Positions 45,735 through 55,863 of a stretch of DNA of 64,000 nucleotides are shown one piece after another. A program made the translations under genes and the position numbers. The notes under the pieces were generated by a model. The model was not told the DNA's origin and searched no databases. It saw only the letters and a program-made list of their open reading frames with translations. Source of the stretch: Vibrio anguillarum (GTDB taxonomy: Bacteria > Pseudomonadota > Gammaproteobacteria > Enterobacterales > Vibrionaceae); NCBI RefSeq assembly GCF_001989995.2, contig NZ_JAHGUP010000018.1, positions 1 through 64,000 on the forward strand, written 5' to 3'. Within the stretch, counting starts at the first letter, position 1. Each line of letters starts with the position of its first letter.

Positions 45735-46796
45735 TTAAACGATTGGCCGTTGGCCGCGACTGATCAATTTCAGCAACACGCTATCGGCCGCTTCGCCTGC
45801 AACGCCAGCCAATTTATCAGTCAGTTTTTTCTTCTGCACATAATGGATCGCCAGTACCGTTTTATCTTTACACGCAGCAACCACTAAGTCGTCAGAAGTT
45901 TTGATCTCATCGACTAAACCGAGCTCTTGAGCTTGAGTCCCAAACCAGTGTTCACCAGTGGCCACTTTCTCAAGGTCAAGCGCTGGGCGATGCTCGCGGA
46001 TAAAATCTTTAAACAGTTCGTGAGTCTCTTCGAGTTCTTGCTTGAACTTATCGCGCGCTTTATCACTGTTTTCACCAAACATAGTCAGCGTGCGTTTGTA
46101 TTCACCTGCGGTCAACTGTTCAAATTCAATATCATGTTTTTTAAGCAGTTTATTAAAGTTAGGTAGTTGCGCGATAACGCCAATGGAACCGACAATCGCA
46201 AAAGGAGCGGCCACAATTTTATCAGCAATACACGCCATCATATAGCCACCGCTGGCAGCCACTTTATCCACTGCGATGGTTAAGGGTAATCCAGCCGCTT
46301 TAATGCGATCGAGCTGCGAAGAAGCCAAACCATAACCATGCACCATGCCACCGCCAGTCTCTAAACGCAGCAGCACTTCATCACCTTGACGAGCAACAGC
46401 GAGAATGGCGGTCACTTCCTCGCGTAGTGAACTCACTTCTTTAGCATCAATACTGCCATTGAAATCCAGCACAAAAAGATGCGGTTCACGTTTGGTATCT
46501 AATGCTCCCTCTTTCGCCGCTTTTTTGATCGCTTTATCACGTGCTTTGTTTTTCTCTTTTTCGCTTTTATTTTCTGCTTTATCACGAGCCTTCAAGAAAG
46601 CCTCATCATGTAGATGGTGTTCCATCTGCTCGACCATTTCTTTATGACGCTCGGTTAAATTCACCACTTCCAGCTCGCCTTTCTGCGCGCTGTTTTTTCC
46701 GCCCACCGATTTCACGATGACCAATAGCACAACAAGAGCGATGACGATTGTCGCAATCTTGGCCAAAAATAGGCCGTAGTCCAATAAAAATTCCAA
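45735..46796 (-). CDS. sohB: SohB, inner-membrane serine protease (S49)
   Basis: Signal-peptide-peptidase-like protease. 353 aa from the TTG at 46796 (LEFLLDYGLFLAKIAT matches the E. coli start). The first GAGG is 9 bp before it. An ATG at 46811 would add 5 residues. It has one N-terminal membrane anchor, a Lys-rich segment (KARDKAENKSEKEKNKARDK, about 85-105) and the catalytic Ser in DKVAASGGYMMA. The Lys of the dyad is further on. Full length. Confidence 0.92.
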   Translation of the reverse strand: MEFLLDYGLFLAKIATIVIALVVLLVIVKSVGGKNSAQKGELEVVNLTERHKEMVEQMEHHLHDEAFLKARDKAENKSEKEKNKARDKAIKKAAKEGALDTKREPHLFVLDFNGSIDAKEVSSLREEVTAILAVARQGDEVLLRLETGGGMVHGYGLASSQLDRIKAAGLPLTIAVDKVAASGGYMMACIADKIVAAPFAIVGSIGVIAQLPNFNKLLKKHDIEFEQLTAGEYKRTLTMFGENSDKARDKFKQELEETHELFKDFIREHRPALDLEKVATGEHWFGTQAQELGLVDEIKTSDDLVVAACKDKTVLAIHYVQKKKLTDKLAGVAGEAADSVLLKLISRGQRPIV

Positions 46797-46886
46797 CGTC
46801 CTAATCCTCATAGGTTTTGATTTGGTGTATTGTAACCATCTTGTCACGAAGACTTAAAGCAAATCATAACAATAAGGAAGCACAAG

Positions 46887-47630
46887 GTGGATTATTCAGT
46901 TTCTGCAGATGCCCTCAAAGATAAAGTCATTTTAGTTACGGGTGCTGGCGACGGTATCGGTAAACAAGCCGCCATCAGCTATGCAGCCCACGGCGCAACC
47001 GTCATTTTGCTCGGCCGCACGGTGAAAAAATTAGAACAGACGTATGATGAGATAGAAAACGCTGGCTACGCAACAGCTGCGATTGTTCCGCTGGACATGA
47101 AAGGAGCCACCAAGCAACATTATCTCGATATGATCGATACCATTGCAGAGCAGTTTGGTCGCTTAGATGGCGTGCTACATAACGCGGGTCTTTTGGGTGT
47201 GATCAGCCCGTTTGATCAGATTGGTGAAGATTCTTATGACGATGTCATGCAGGTCAACGTCAAAGCGCAGTTTTTACTCACCCAAGCAGCGCTACCATTG
47301 CTGCACAAATCTCAAGATGCGCGGATTGTATTTACGTCTTCAACCGTAGGCCATGATGGTCGTGCTTTTTGGGGCACTTATGCTATGTCAAAATTCGCCA
47401 CAGAAGGGATGATGCAAGTGCTAGCTGATGAGCTAAGCAACACATCAATTCGAGTGAATGCAATTAATCCCGGTGGCACGCGCACTGGCATGCGCGCTAA
47501 AGCTTATCCCGCTGAAGATGTGGAGTTGTTGAAAACGCCTAAAGATATCATGCCGCTTTATCTCTATTTAATGGCGCCGGAAAGCCAAGCCGTGAATGGT
47601 CAATGTATCGATGCACAACCGAAAAAGTAA
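46887..47630 (+). CDS. yciK: YciK-family oxidoreductase (SDR)
   Basis: 247-aa classical SDR: cofactor loop TGAGDGIGKQ, NAGLLG, catalytic Ser in FTSSTVG, and YAMSKFA (Tyr-x-x-x-Lys). C-terminal INPGGTRTGMRAKAYP is typical of YciK. The start is a GTG with AAGGAAG upstream. Substrate unknown. Same pairing with sohB as in E. coli. Confidence 0.93.
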   Translation: MDYSVSADALKDKVILVTGAGDGIGKQAAISYAAHGATVILLGRTVKKLEQTYDEIENAGYATAAIVPLDMKGATKQHYLDMIDTIAEQFGRLDGVLHNAGLLGVISPFDQIGEDSYDDVMQVNVKAQFLLTQAALPLLHKSQDARIVFTSSTVGHDGRAFWGTYAMSKFATEGMMQVLADELSNTSIRVNAINPGGTRTGMRAKAYPAEDVELLKTPKDIMPLYLYLMAPESQAVNGQCIDAQPKK

Positions 47631-47655
47631 TGGCTTAGCTTTTTCTTAATCTTTC

Positions 47656-47690
47656 AATGCCTTGCCTCATCAGCAAGGCATTGTCGTTTG
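47656..47690 (+). terminator. Terminator after yciK
   Basis: AATGCCTTGC (47656-47665) pairs with GCAAGGCATT (47673-47682), then GTCGTTT. Confidence 0.6.
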
Positions 47691-47761
47691 AGGTGAACGT
47701 TACTATTTCATGTCAGCACATTACATTAGAGACGACTTTATTGTAATGATGGCTAAAAATC

Positions 47762-48706
47762 TTACGAAAGCACATCACGTAATCGGTCTTGTGCCACTTG
47801 TACTAATAAATCGGGTTGAAATTTAGAGATAAAACGATCACAACCCACTTTTTGTACCATGGCTTCATTAAAGCTGCCACTGAGTGACGTGTTTAACGTA
47901 ATAAATAGTGATTTCATTCTCGGATCATTACGGATCTCGGAAGTCAGTTTATAGCCGTCCATTTCTGGCATTTCAGCATCGGTGATCATCAGTAAAAGCT
48001 CACTCGTTACATCTCTTCCTTCATCGCTCCACGACTTCAGAAGATTCAATGCTTCTAAGCCATCTCTGCATTCGACAATTTCCAAACCAAGCTGTGAGAG
48101 CGTCCCTTTTATTTGGTTACGAGCCGTTGAAGAATCATCCACAATCAGAATTTTTCGCCCGACCATCTCCGCAACCAAATCATGGTCAAGAACGCCTTCT
48201 GAGATAGAAACATCATAATCAATAATCTCAGCTAACACTTTTTCAACATCAATGATTTCAACAATATGGCTACTGTTGACCTCTTTAACATGGGTGATAG
48301 CGGTAAGGTAATTAGAACGGCCAGCTAAACGCGGTGGTGGCTGAATTTCAGTCCATGCGGTATTGATAATATTGCGAACTTGCCCAACCAAAAAACCTTG
48401 AATAGTTCGATTGTACTCAGTGATGATGAGGTTCTGTTCTTGGCTATCCAAGCGAGATGGAGGAAAACCGATCGCACTGCGCAAATCAATGACAGGAACT
48501 GGCACTCCCCTCAATGAGGCTACACCCGTAATATTATGATGAGAACCGGGCAATTTCGTTAACTGAGGAACTTTGATCACTTCCCTCACCTTAAATACAT
48601 TGATCGCAAAAATTTGCCGGCTATTTAAGCTGAATAAAAGCAACTCAAGTCGATTCTCTCCGACAAGATTGGTGCGCTGGTCAACCGTATTTAAAACACC
48701 TGACAT
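47762..48706 (-). CDS. cheV: Chemotaxis protein CheV
   Basis: Couples receptors to CheA and fine-tunes adaptation. 314 aa: a CheW domain (about 18-165, LLFSLNSRQIFAINVFKVREVIKVP) and a C-terminal receiver (about 185-305) with acidic pocket IVDDSS, the phospho-acceptor Asp in MITDAEMPEMDG and the Lys in ISKF. A single-gene unit. Confidence 0.95.
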   Translation of the reverse strand: MSGVLNTVDQRTNLVGENRLELLLFSLNSRQIFAINVFKVREVIKVPQLTKLPGSHHNITGVASLRGVPVPVIDLRSAIGFPPSRLDSQEQNLIITEYNRTIQGFLVGQVRNIINTAWTEIQPPPRLAGRSNYLTAITHVKEVNSSHIVEIIDVEKVLAEIIDYDVSISEGVLDHDLVAEMVGRKILIVDDSSTARNQIKGTLSQLGLEIVECRDGLEALNLLKSWSDEGRDVTSELLLMITDAEMPEMDGYKLTSEIRNDPRMKSLFITLNTSLSGSFNEAMVQKVGCDRFISKFQPDLLVQVAQDRLRDVLS

Positions 48707-48796
48707 ACGAAATCCCGAAAATTATAGTGAACTCACATAACAGTATAGCCATATGGGTTAATTGTAAAAAATATAAATGATCTAACCGCGAAAAAA

Positions 48797-50014
48797 TTAA
48801 CCTTCGACAACTTTCATCAGCAAAAGTCCATCATAGAGAGCTTGTTTAATCAAAGCCGCACCGGGCATGGTTGCCTGTTTATAAAAACGTGATTCCACTA
48901 ATTCGAGATCTTGATGATAGACAGGTAAGCTCTGCTCTTCGATGCATTTTTGCAATGCAGGGTATAACACGTTCTTAGCTTGGTTGATAACACCACCGAT
49001 AAGAATTTTTTCTGGGTTAAACAGGTTGATCACAATTGCGATTGCGGCCCCTAAATAACGCCCTAGTTTCTCTATCACATCCACCGCTAATGGGTCACCC
49101 TCTGCTGCGGCCTCACAGATATCTTCAATAGTGATTTCACTGTGCTCAGTCAATGATGAAACCTCACCGTTTGCAATACGCAGCGCCACTTCTTCACGAA
49201 TTGCTTGCGAACTGGCGACTGTCTCCAAACAGCCAATATTGCCACAATGGCAACGTTTACCGTGCGGATCAATTTGGATATGACCTAACTCACCGATATT
49301 CCCGTGCCGACCTTGCAGCACCCTGCCATCAAGGATAATGCCGGCCCCTAAACCGTGGTGAATAGAGATAAGAACCGAATTTTCATTGCCTTGCGAGTGG
49401 CCAAACAACTTTTCAGCCAGTGCCCAAGCTCGGGTATCATTCGCCACAAATACAGGTAGGCCCGTCGCCTTATAAATTTCAGGACCAAGAGCCAGATTTT
49501 CCACATTGTAATGAGGCATCTGCAGTACAATCCCTTGCTCTGAATTCACTAAACCGGGCAAGGTAATTGCGATACTCGTCACTCGATCCAATTGCGACGA
49601 GTAGGTTTGAAAAAACTCTTCAATTTCGTAAAGCAACCTAGCGAGCACGTCATCTTGGTCTAGCTCATGGATCTCAATCTTGGTGTCGATCAACACTTCA
49701 CCACCCAACTCATGCAGGGCAATAATTAGGTAGCCACGCCCTAAACGCATGGATAAAAATTGCCATCCCTCATTATTGGTTTGTAAACCAACGGCTGGGC
49801 GACCACGGCTGATCGCTTCTTGTACTGTCGTTTCATGGATTAAATGAGCTTCAATTAACTCACGAGTAATTTTGGTAATACTTGCCGGAGCAAGCTCACT
49901 CTCCTTCGATAAATCGATGCGAGAAATGGGACCTTTTTGGTCAATGAGTTTATATACACGACCAGCATTGACCTGTTTGATATGATCAATATGGCCTGGT
50001 TGCGCCATATACAT
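48797..50014 (-). CDS. mlc: Mlc, ROK-family repressor of sugar uptake
   Basis: Represses PTS genes; in E. coli it is sequestered by unphosphorylated PtsG. 405 aa: N-terminal winged helix (about 12-75, LSKESELAPASITKITRELIE) and a ROK domain with the zinc site CHCGNIGCLE and IGELGHIQIDPHG. GGAG is at the right distance from the ATG at 50014. ptsG lies 6 kb downstream, so the pair is likely a working circuit. A palindrome at 50050-50065 may be its own operator. Confidence 0.93.
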   Translation of the reverse strand: MYMAQPGHIDHIKQVNAGRVYKLIDQKGPISRIDLSKESELAPASITKITRELIEAHLIHETTVQEAISRGRPAVGLQTNNEGWQFLSMRLGRGYLIIALHELGGEVLIDTKIEIHELDQDDVLARLLYEIEEFFQTYSSQLDRVTSIAITLPGLVNSEQGIVLQMPHYNVENLALGPEIYKATGLPVFVANDTRAWALAEKLFGHSQGNENSVLISIHHGLGAGIILDGRVLQGRHGNIGELGHIQIDPHGKRCHCGNIGCLETVASSQAIREEVALRIANGEVSSLTEHSEITIEDICEAAAEGDPLAVDVIEKLGRYLGAAIAIVINLFNPEKILIGGVINQAKNVLYPALQKCIEEQSLPVYHQDLELVESRFYKQATMPGAALIKQALYDGLLLMKVVEG

Positions 50015-50049
50015 TGGGAGCTCCAGAAATCAATAACATGCCAATTTTT

Positions 50050-50065
50050 TTACTTTGCGAAGTAA
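50050..50065. promoter_or_regulatory. Candidate Mlc autoregulatory operator
   Basis: TTACTT-TGCG-AAGTAA, a perfect 6-bp palindrome 36 bp before the mlc start, embedded in an AT-rich tract as in known Mlc sites. Confidence 0.45.
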
Positions 50066-50293
50066 TTGTGAAGCGCTTTAGTATATTGCCGTGACAAGCA
50101 TCACGGATATACCTAGATCTTCGTGTATTTAGCCAATAAACTGCCATTTGTTTACATTCAAAAAATATGAAACTCCTCTTTTTTTGTGACAAAAATCATC
50201 TGACACCTGTCGATAAATTTCACTCTTATCCCCTTTCTTTCGCCAGATCTTGCATATACTCAATCTAGATTCCCGCCCCATCAGGAGAACACA

Positions 50294-51742
50294 ATGACCG
50301 CTGTGTTAAGAAGAACAAAAATCGTGACTACTTTAGGCCCATCAACAGACAAAGGCGAGATATTAGAGGCGATTATCAAAGCTGGCGCAAATGTTGTGCG
50401 CATGAATTTTTCACATGGTAGCTCCGAGGACCATAAACTGCGAGCGCAACGAGTAAGAGCTATCGCTGCTAAGTTGGGTCGCCATGTCGCTTTACTTGGT
50501 GATTTACAAGGACCAAAAATTAGGGTCTCCACATTTAAAGAAGGAAAAGTCTACTTAAATGAAGGTGACCGATTTGTTCTTGATGCAGAGCTCCCCCCAG
50601 GGCAAGGTGACCAAGACTCGGTTGGCATTGACTACAAAAAACTACCACAAGATGTGCAGCAGGATGACTTGCTGCTATTGGACGACGGACGAGTACAACT
50701 ACTCGTCACAGCAGTCGATGGTGCTAAAATACACACCATAGTCACCGTCGGTGGTCCACTTTCAAATAACAAAGGCATCAACAAAAAGGGTGGCGGTTTA
50801 TCGGCGGAAGCGCTGACCGAAAAAGACAAACGAGACATACTACTCGCCGCCGAAATACAGGTTGAATATCTGGCCATTTCATTTCCTCGCAATGGCGAAG
50901 ATATGAAATACGCTCGCCGCCTCGCTCGTGATGCAGGCCTTGAAGCCAAACTCGTGGCGAAAGTGGAACGGGCAGAAACCGTTGCCAGTGATCACAATAT
51001 TGATGACATCATTATGGCCTCCGATGTGATCATGGTCGCTCGTGGTGACTTGGGGGTAGAAATTGGTGATCCTGAGCTGGTTGGTGTGCAGAAAAAACTG
51101 ATCCGCCGCGCTAAGGCACTCAATAGAGTAGTGATCACCGCAACACAAATGATGGAGTCAATGATAGAGAACCCAATGCCAACCCGCGCGGAGGTAATGG
51201 ATGTTGCCAATGCGGTGCTTGACGGAACCGATGCGGTGATGCTTTCAGGTGAAACTGCTGCTGGTAAATACCCAGTAGAAACGGTTCGTTCGATGGCCGA
51301 AGTGTGTGTCGGCGCGGAAAAAATGATCGAAGCTAGCCAACAAAATTACCGAATCGATACTTCGTTTGTGACTGCTGAAGAGACCATCGCGATGTCCACT
51401 ATCTATGCGGCCAATCACATGGAAGGAATCAAAGCCATGGTGACTCTGACCGAATCAGGAAGAACAGCGCTTATGACCTCACGCTTAAATTCTGTACTGC
51501 CTATCTTTGCTATGTCACCCAATGAACGAAGTTTAAACCGCTGCGCTCTATATCGGGGAGTCACACCCGTCTATTTTGATACCAAAGCAGACACTGGTTT
51601 TGATGTGGCCGTTGCAGCTCTCAATACGCTTAAGGAGAAAAAATTGTTAGAGTTCGGTGACTTAGTGATCATCACTCAAGGTGACATTATGGATGTCGAA
51701 GGGTCAACCAACTGCATGCGTATCCTGCCGGTCCTTGAATAA
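50294..51742 (+). CDS. pykA: Pyruvate kinase II (PykA)
   Basis: Converts phosphoenolpyruvate and ADP to pyruvate and ATP. 482 aa: [42 protein letters not shown], and the C-terminal [14 protein letters not shown]. Length and sequence match AMP-activated PykA, not PykF. AGGAG lies eight bases before the ATG. The 279 bp between this gene and mlc hold the promoters. Confidence 0.96.
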   Translation: MTAVLRRTKIVTTLGPSTDKGEILEAIIKAGANVVRMNFSHGSSEDHKLRAQRVRAIAAKLGRHVALLGDLQGPKIRVSTFKEGKVYLNEGDRFVLDAELPPGQGDQDSVGIDYKKLPQDVQQDDLLLLDDGRVQLLVTAVDGAKIHTIVTVGGPLSNNKGINKKGGGLSAEALTEKDKRDILLAAEIQVEYLAISFPRNGEDMKYARRLARDAGLEAKLVAKVERAETVASDHNIDDIIMASDVIMVARGDLGVEIGDPELVGVQKKLIRRAKALNRVVITATQMMESMIENPMPTRAEVMDVANAVLDGTDAVMLSGETAAGKYPVETVRSMAEVCVGAEKMIEASQQNYRIDTSFVTAEETIAMSTIYAANHMEGIKAMVTLTESGRTALMTSRLNSVLPIFAMSPNERSLNRCALYRGVTPVYFDTKADTGFDVAVAALNTLKEKKLLEFGDLVIITQGDIMDVEGSTNCMRILPVLE

Positions 51743-51760
51743 CCCGTGCTCCCCGTTGAC

Positions 51761-52960
51761 TTAATGGTCGCGGGGAAAATAATCCGATGATGCAATACGG
51801 GACTGATATGCCGACTGCGCTTGGTTAAATTGGTCGATAAAGCGATAACCCGCCGTCAGTCCCAGCTCATAATCATAAAGCAGATCTTCTTTGCTGCTTA
51901 AGAGAGATCTTGACCTCAGTGGTTCGCTGGGCACAATCTGTAGGATGTAAACATCATCCGGCGGCGCACGCAAAAATTCTTGAGTAAGAGAATAAGTTTG
52001 GTAATGCACCATTAACATATCCGCTAACCCCGAATCAAACTTGTCACCAATTAAATGACTCAAGCGATAAATATCATCAGCGCCAAATAACCAGCGTCCA
52101 CCATTGAGTAGCTCCAAATTCATTTGCTCACGTTTTTGTAGCTTAGAACGTTCTATTTGTTGATGGAGAAGACCACTCCACTCTTGCTTCCAGTAAGACA
52201 ATTTTTGTCGCCACTGACCTTGAATATTTTGCAAAGGTTCATGTAACCAATGAGCCTCGTTGTAAGGCTTAGCAGAAGGCAACGGCTTCATCGGTAACCC
52301 ACTCTCTACCGCGTCGACATCAGGGCATTCAGTGCGGATTACCGCGACAAAACGGGCACCTCTACGCCATGCCTCCTGAACTGGAATTGATGCCGATACT
52401 CCACCATCAATATATAGGTCATCACCCAGCTTGACTTCATGCGGATATAAGCGGGGAATCGCACAGGTGGCAATCAACACCTCTCGCCAGTTACTTTCTA
52501 ATATCGGGAAATAATGGTCGTGGAGTGAGTGTGCTGAGGTAACAGCAGCATAAGCTTTTCTTTTCGCAAGGACTTGGGCTCCCATATCGACATCCAACCG
52601 ATAAGGAAATTCCGATATGCGATCTAAAGCCCAATCCAAGTTCATGAACTGCTTACGCCGAACGTAGCTAAATAGATTAAAAAAATTAGCATCCGTGGTG
52701 AGTTCTAAAATAAAAGCCTTGCCTAACCCATGCTGACGGCATAGGTAAGCGCACAAATTCAATGCACCTGCAGAGGTGCCATAGAATTCATCAAAGGGGT
52801 CAAAATTGGAAAGAAGGAACGCATCTAACACACCTGCGGTAAAAATACCTCTTTGGCCACCACCTTGGGCAACCAATGCATTTTTTCCTCCAATGTACTT
52901 CGAGAGCCGATCTAAATCCGCTCTCGTCTCTTTATCAGAGATAGTTCCACTAGTGTTCAT
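51761..52960 (-). CDS. Patatin-like phospholipase
   Basis: 399-aa lipid acyl hydrolase of the patatin family. GGGQRGIFTAGVLDA is the oxyanion loop, GTSAGALN the nucleophile elbow (Ser), and YIDGGVSASIPV holds the Asp of the dyad. No signal peptide, so it is cytoplasmic or membrane-attached. Substrate unknown. Convergent with pykA, 18 bp apart. The YnhF-family gene follows upstream on the same strand. Confidence 0.9.
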   Translation of the reverse strand: MNTSGTISDKETRADLDRLSKYIGGKNALVAQGGGQRGIFTAGVLDAFLLSNFDPFDEFYGTSAGALNLCAYLCRQHGLGKAFILELTTDANFFNLFSYVRRKQFMNLDWALDRISEFPYRLDVDMGAQVLAKRKAYAAVTSAHSLHDHYFPILESNWREVLIATCAIPRLYPHEVKLGDDLYIDGGVSASIPVQEAWRRGARFVAVIRTECPDVDAVESGLPMKPLPSAKPYNEAHWLHEPLQNIQGQWRQKLSYWKQEWSGLLHQQIERSKLQKREQMNLELLNGGRWLFGADDIYRLSHLIGDKFDSGLADMLMVHYQTYSLTQEFLRAPPDDVYILQIVPSEPLRSRSLLSSKEDLLYDYELGLTAGYRFIDQFNQAQSAYQSRIASSDYFPRDH

Positions 52961-52978
52961 CAGCAGAACCCTCGTTGA

Positions 52979-53068
52979 TTAATGGCTGATAGCGATCAAA
53001 CCAAAACCGACGAGAATAGTAAAGACCGTTGCAGTAATCACTAATGCATATTTTAGATCAAGTTCCAT
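52979..53068 (-). CDS. ynhF: YnhF-family small membrane protein (29 aa)
   Basis: ATG at 53068 with the strong ribosome-binding site AGGAGGTGGCT. The 29-aa product begins MELDLKYALVITATV and ends GFGLIAISH: a single membrane helix with short ends. It closely follows the pattern of E. coli YnhF (MSTDLKFSLV...). Function is unknown. It lies 18 bp before the patatin start, so the two are probably co-transcribed. Confidence 0.85.
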   Translation of the reverse strand: MELDLKYALVITATVFTILVGFGLIAISH

Positions 53069-53202
53069 AGCCACCTCCTATCAGATAACAAAGTAATAAC
53101 ATCAGTGTGAAGTATCTTCAAGAATCGTTGGTTTTTCGTGCACAATTATGGAGTTACCATCACAATAACCTAATCGTTAAAAAGTGGCTTAGGTTAATAA
53201 TT

Positions 53203-53787
53203 ATGCATCAATACAATAAAATCATTCTTATCATCGGAGCTTTATCTGCTCCCTATGCACAAGCGCAAGTCATCGTTTCTCCCTTTTTTGGGTATATCAT
53301 TGGGGGCGAAGTCGAGGATCAAGCCAGCAATGAATACGATTTAAAAGCTTCCTCTGGTTATGGCCTCGCTATAGAAACTGATTACGAAAAAGGCCGAATT
53401 GGTCTGTTTTATGCCACTCAAAACACCGTTGTTGAAACCATTAACGCGGATGCCAACATCCATTACCTCCACTTTCAAAGCAGCATTTATTATCCGACAA
53501 GCCAACAATTGACCGCTTATATAGGCCTAGGTATCGGTGGTTCTTATACGGATGTTGACTGGGCTAAAGATAAATATGGTTTTTCTTCAAGCTTGTTTGG
53601 GGGTTTTGAGTATGCCTTTACCGATAACATTGCGCTGAATAGCCAAGTGCGTTGGTTAGGTACCTCTGTTGACAACGAAACTTCAGCAACCTGTACACTG
53701 CCTTCTTCAGAAACGTGCGTGATTCGTTTTAAATCTGATTGGATAAATCAATTTTCGGCTAATATCGGCCTAACAGTTCGTTTTTAA
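53203..53787 (+). CDS. Outer-membrane beta-barrel protein (OmpA/OmpW-like)
   Basis: 194 aa from the ATG at 53203, with a signal peptide ending near AQAQ. The mature part alternates hydrophobic and polar residues and ends in a C-terminal Phe (GLTVRF), the outer-membrane sorting signal. Eight strands are likely. A short disulfide loop (CTLPSSETC) is visible. Specific role unknown. An upstream GTG at 53107 would spoil the signal peptide. Confidence 0.82.
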   Translation: MHQYNKIILIIGALSAPYAQAQVIVSPFFGYIIGGEVEDQASNEYDLKASSGYGLAIETDYEKGRIGLFYATQNTVVETINADANIHYLHFQSSIYYPTSQQLTAYIGLGIGGSYTDVDWAKDKYGFSSSLFGGFEYAFTDNIALNSQVRWLGTSVDNETSATCTLPSSETCVIRFKSDWINQFSANIGLTVRF

Positions 53788-54264
53788 ACCAAGATAAAAT
53801 TGTGGTGTGATTCACTAGTGAGTGTATGTTTTTCAGTCATACACTCTTCGACAAAAAATAGTTTTATCATTTATATTTTTTAGACAACGAAGTTATAAAT
53901 TCCATTCTTATTAAAAAATGACGTTCATTCCACCTAAATCCCAATTAATTAACAACTAATACACCATCAAAAAACCAGAGAATAACATTTACAATCTATT
54001 GCCTTAACTTAGATTAGTCTGTAGTCTCGAACCCATGCGTAGCTGATTATTTCAGATACAGCAAACACACATCGAACTATTAAGAACAATATTCTGAGTT
54101 CTCTGAAAGCTGACAACATATAACACTAACTTTTTGCCAGTTCATGGATGATGGCGCAAATATTCACGGTCTATTTAGTGTACCGATAGTATTCATCACT
54201 CCAACACTGGCTCCGCAGCCGAAGAGAAGCTTCATACCTCAGGGAAGTCGTAAAGGAGTAAACA
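53788..54264. other. 477-bp intergenic region before the NSS transporter
   Basis: AT-rich. A hairpin (GAGTGTATG at 53820-53828 with CATACACTC at 53838-53846) follows the outer-membrane gene but lacks a good T run. From about 54120 to 54264 there are several small hairpins and an AGGAG, which look like a 5' leader. No coding sequence is supported, and I see no confident riboswitch. Confidence 0.5.
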
Positions 54265-55725
54265 ATGAAGCGAGAACAATGGGGATCCCGTGCAGGGTTC
54301 ATTCTGGCTGCCGTAGGTTCGGCTATCGGTCTTGGAAACATATGGCGTTTCCCTTATATGGCTTATGAGAATGGGGGTGGTGCATTCTTCATCCCTTACC
54401 TTTTCGCCATGATCACAGCGGGTATACCGTTTATGATCCTAGAGTTCAGTATGGGTCAAAAGCATCGCGGTTCAGCACCAGCCACACTGGCTAAAATTCA
54501 CGCAAAATTTGAATGGTTAGGTTGGTTCCAAGTAGGGGTTGCCGCTATTATTGCTGTGTATTATGTGGCCGTTATTGGCTGGGCTATTTCCTACTTTGGT
54601 ATGTCGTTTACACAAAGTTGGGGAACCGATACTAATGCTTTCTTCTTTAGCAACTATTTAGCACTAGGCGATAATTCACCGACCAATCTCGGTAGTATTC
54701 AATGGAAAATCGCCATTGCAATGCTGATTGCATGGGCCATTACTTATGCTGCTATCGTCGGTGGAGTGAAATCTGGAATCGAACGCGCTTCAAAAATCAT
54801 GATGCCAATACTGTTTATCATGGTACTGCTTTTGATTGGCCGCATGATTTTCCTACCAGGTGCATTAGATGGTGTGAACTACATGTTTGAGCCTGACTTT
54901 GACAAGATCTGGGATGTGAAGGTTTGGGCTGCTGCTTATGGACAGATTTTCTTCACCCTAAGTATTGGTTTTGCCATCATGCTGGCATATTCCAGCTACC
55001 TTCCTGAGAAATCAGACATAACGAATAACGCCTTCATGACAGTATTGATCAACTGTGGTTTCTCAATTCTGGCGGGGATTATGATTTTCTCTGTTCTTGG
55101 TTACATGGCTCATGAACAAGGCAAACCGTTGACAGAAGTCGTGTCTGCGGGCGTTGGGCTTGCATTCGTTACGTTACCAGCGGCTATCAACCTATTGCCA
55201 GCGCCCTATATTCTTGGGCCAATATTCTTCTTTGCACTTGTTGTTGCAGGCCTAAGCTCACACATATCAATCATTGAAGCCGTCACCTCAGCCGTCATCG
55301 ATAAGCTAAAATGGAGCCGTAAAAAGGCCGCTAATGTAGTTATCAGCGTAGGGTTTTTGGTTTCAATGGCCTTTGCGACCAACGGTGGCCTGTTGCTACT
55401 CGACCTTGTCGACCACTTCGCAAACAACGTGGGTATTATGGCGAGCTGTCTAGTGGAACTTACGCTCATGGCATGGCTATTTAAGATTTCTGACGTACGC
55501 AAATACGTGAACAGCATTTCCGATTTCAATATTGGCGTGTGGTTTGATATTTGTCTGCGCTTTATCTCACCTGTAATTTTGGCCATTATTGTTGCCACAA
55601 AACTGAACGCTCTATTCACAGAGGGTTACGGTGGTTATGACCTCACCCTAGGATGGGTCATGATCGGGTTACTATTCGCTATAGGCGTAACAATCAATGC
55701 AACAAGCCGCAAGGAGTGCAACTAA
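54265..55725 (+). CDS. Sodium-dependent NSS transporter, methionine/alanine import family
   Basis: 486-aa neurotransmitter:sodium symporter (LeuT fold, 11-12 helices). Conserved start SRAGFILAAVGSAIGLGNIWRFPYMAYENGGGAFFIPY includes the sodium sites. The stop overlaps the start of a 31-aa gene (TAATG), the small subunit of MetPS-type importers. Substrate is inferred from that partner. GGAGTAAAC is the ribosome-binding site. Confidence 0.92.
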   Translation: MKREQWGSRAGFILAAVGSAIGLGNIWRFPYMAYENGGGAFFIPYLFAMITAGIPFMILEFSMGQKHRGSAPATLAKIHAKFEWLGWFQVGVAAIIAVYYVAVIGWAISYFGMSFTQSWGTDTNAFFFSNYLALGDNSPTNLGSIQWKIAIAMLIAWAITYAAIVGGVKSGIERASKIMMPILFIMVLLLIGRMIFLPGALDGVNYMFEPDFDKIWDVKVWAAAYGQIFFTLSIGFAIMLAYSSYLPEKSDITNNAFMTVLINCGFSILAGIMIFSVLGYMAHEQGKPLTEVVSAGVGLAFVTLPAAINLLPAPYILGPIFFFALVVAGLSSHISIIEAVTSAVIDKLKWSRKKAANVVISVGFLVSMAFATNGGLLLLDLVDHFANNVGIMASCLVELTLMAWLFKISDVRKYVNSISDFNIGVWFDICLRFISPVILAIIVATKLNALFTEGYGGYDLTLGWVMIGLLFAIGVTINATSRKECN

Positions 55726-55820
55726 TGACGACAAGTGCAATTATTATGATGATTATTGGTTTGGGCATTACGTGGGGTGGCGCCGCCATCTGCATTAAAA
55801 AAGCCATGAACAAACAATAA
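55725..55820 (+). CDS. MetS-type small subunit of the NSS transporter
   Basis: A 31-aa single-helix peptide (MTTSAIIMMIIGLGITWGG...), with a basic C-terminus, starting on the last base of the transporter stop (TAATG). It matches the small subunit of methionine/alanine NSS importers. AAGGAG is at the correct distance. It is likely needed for transport, as for MetS in Corynebacterium. Confidence 0.88.
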   Translation: MTTSAIIMMIIGLGITWGGAAICIKKAMNKQ

Positions 55821-55834
55821 TCCTGTTGATTCTA

Positions 55835-55863
55835 AAAGCCGATGTCATCATCGGCTTTTTTTA
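55835..55863 (+). terminator. Terminator after the NSS transporter
   Basis: AAAGCCGATG pairs with CATCGGCTTT, then TTTTT. Confidence 0.85.

Noticed and set aside
54120..54264. Glycine riboswitch before the NSS transporter
   Set aside because: CCGAAG and CTCAGG fragments resemble the aptamer core, but the matching 5' GGAGAG strand and P1 are missing.
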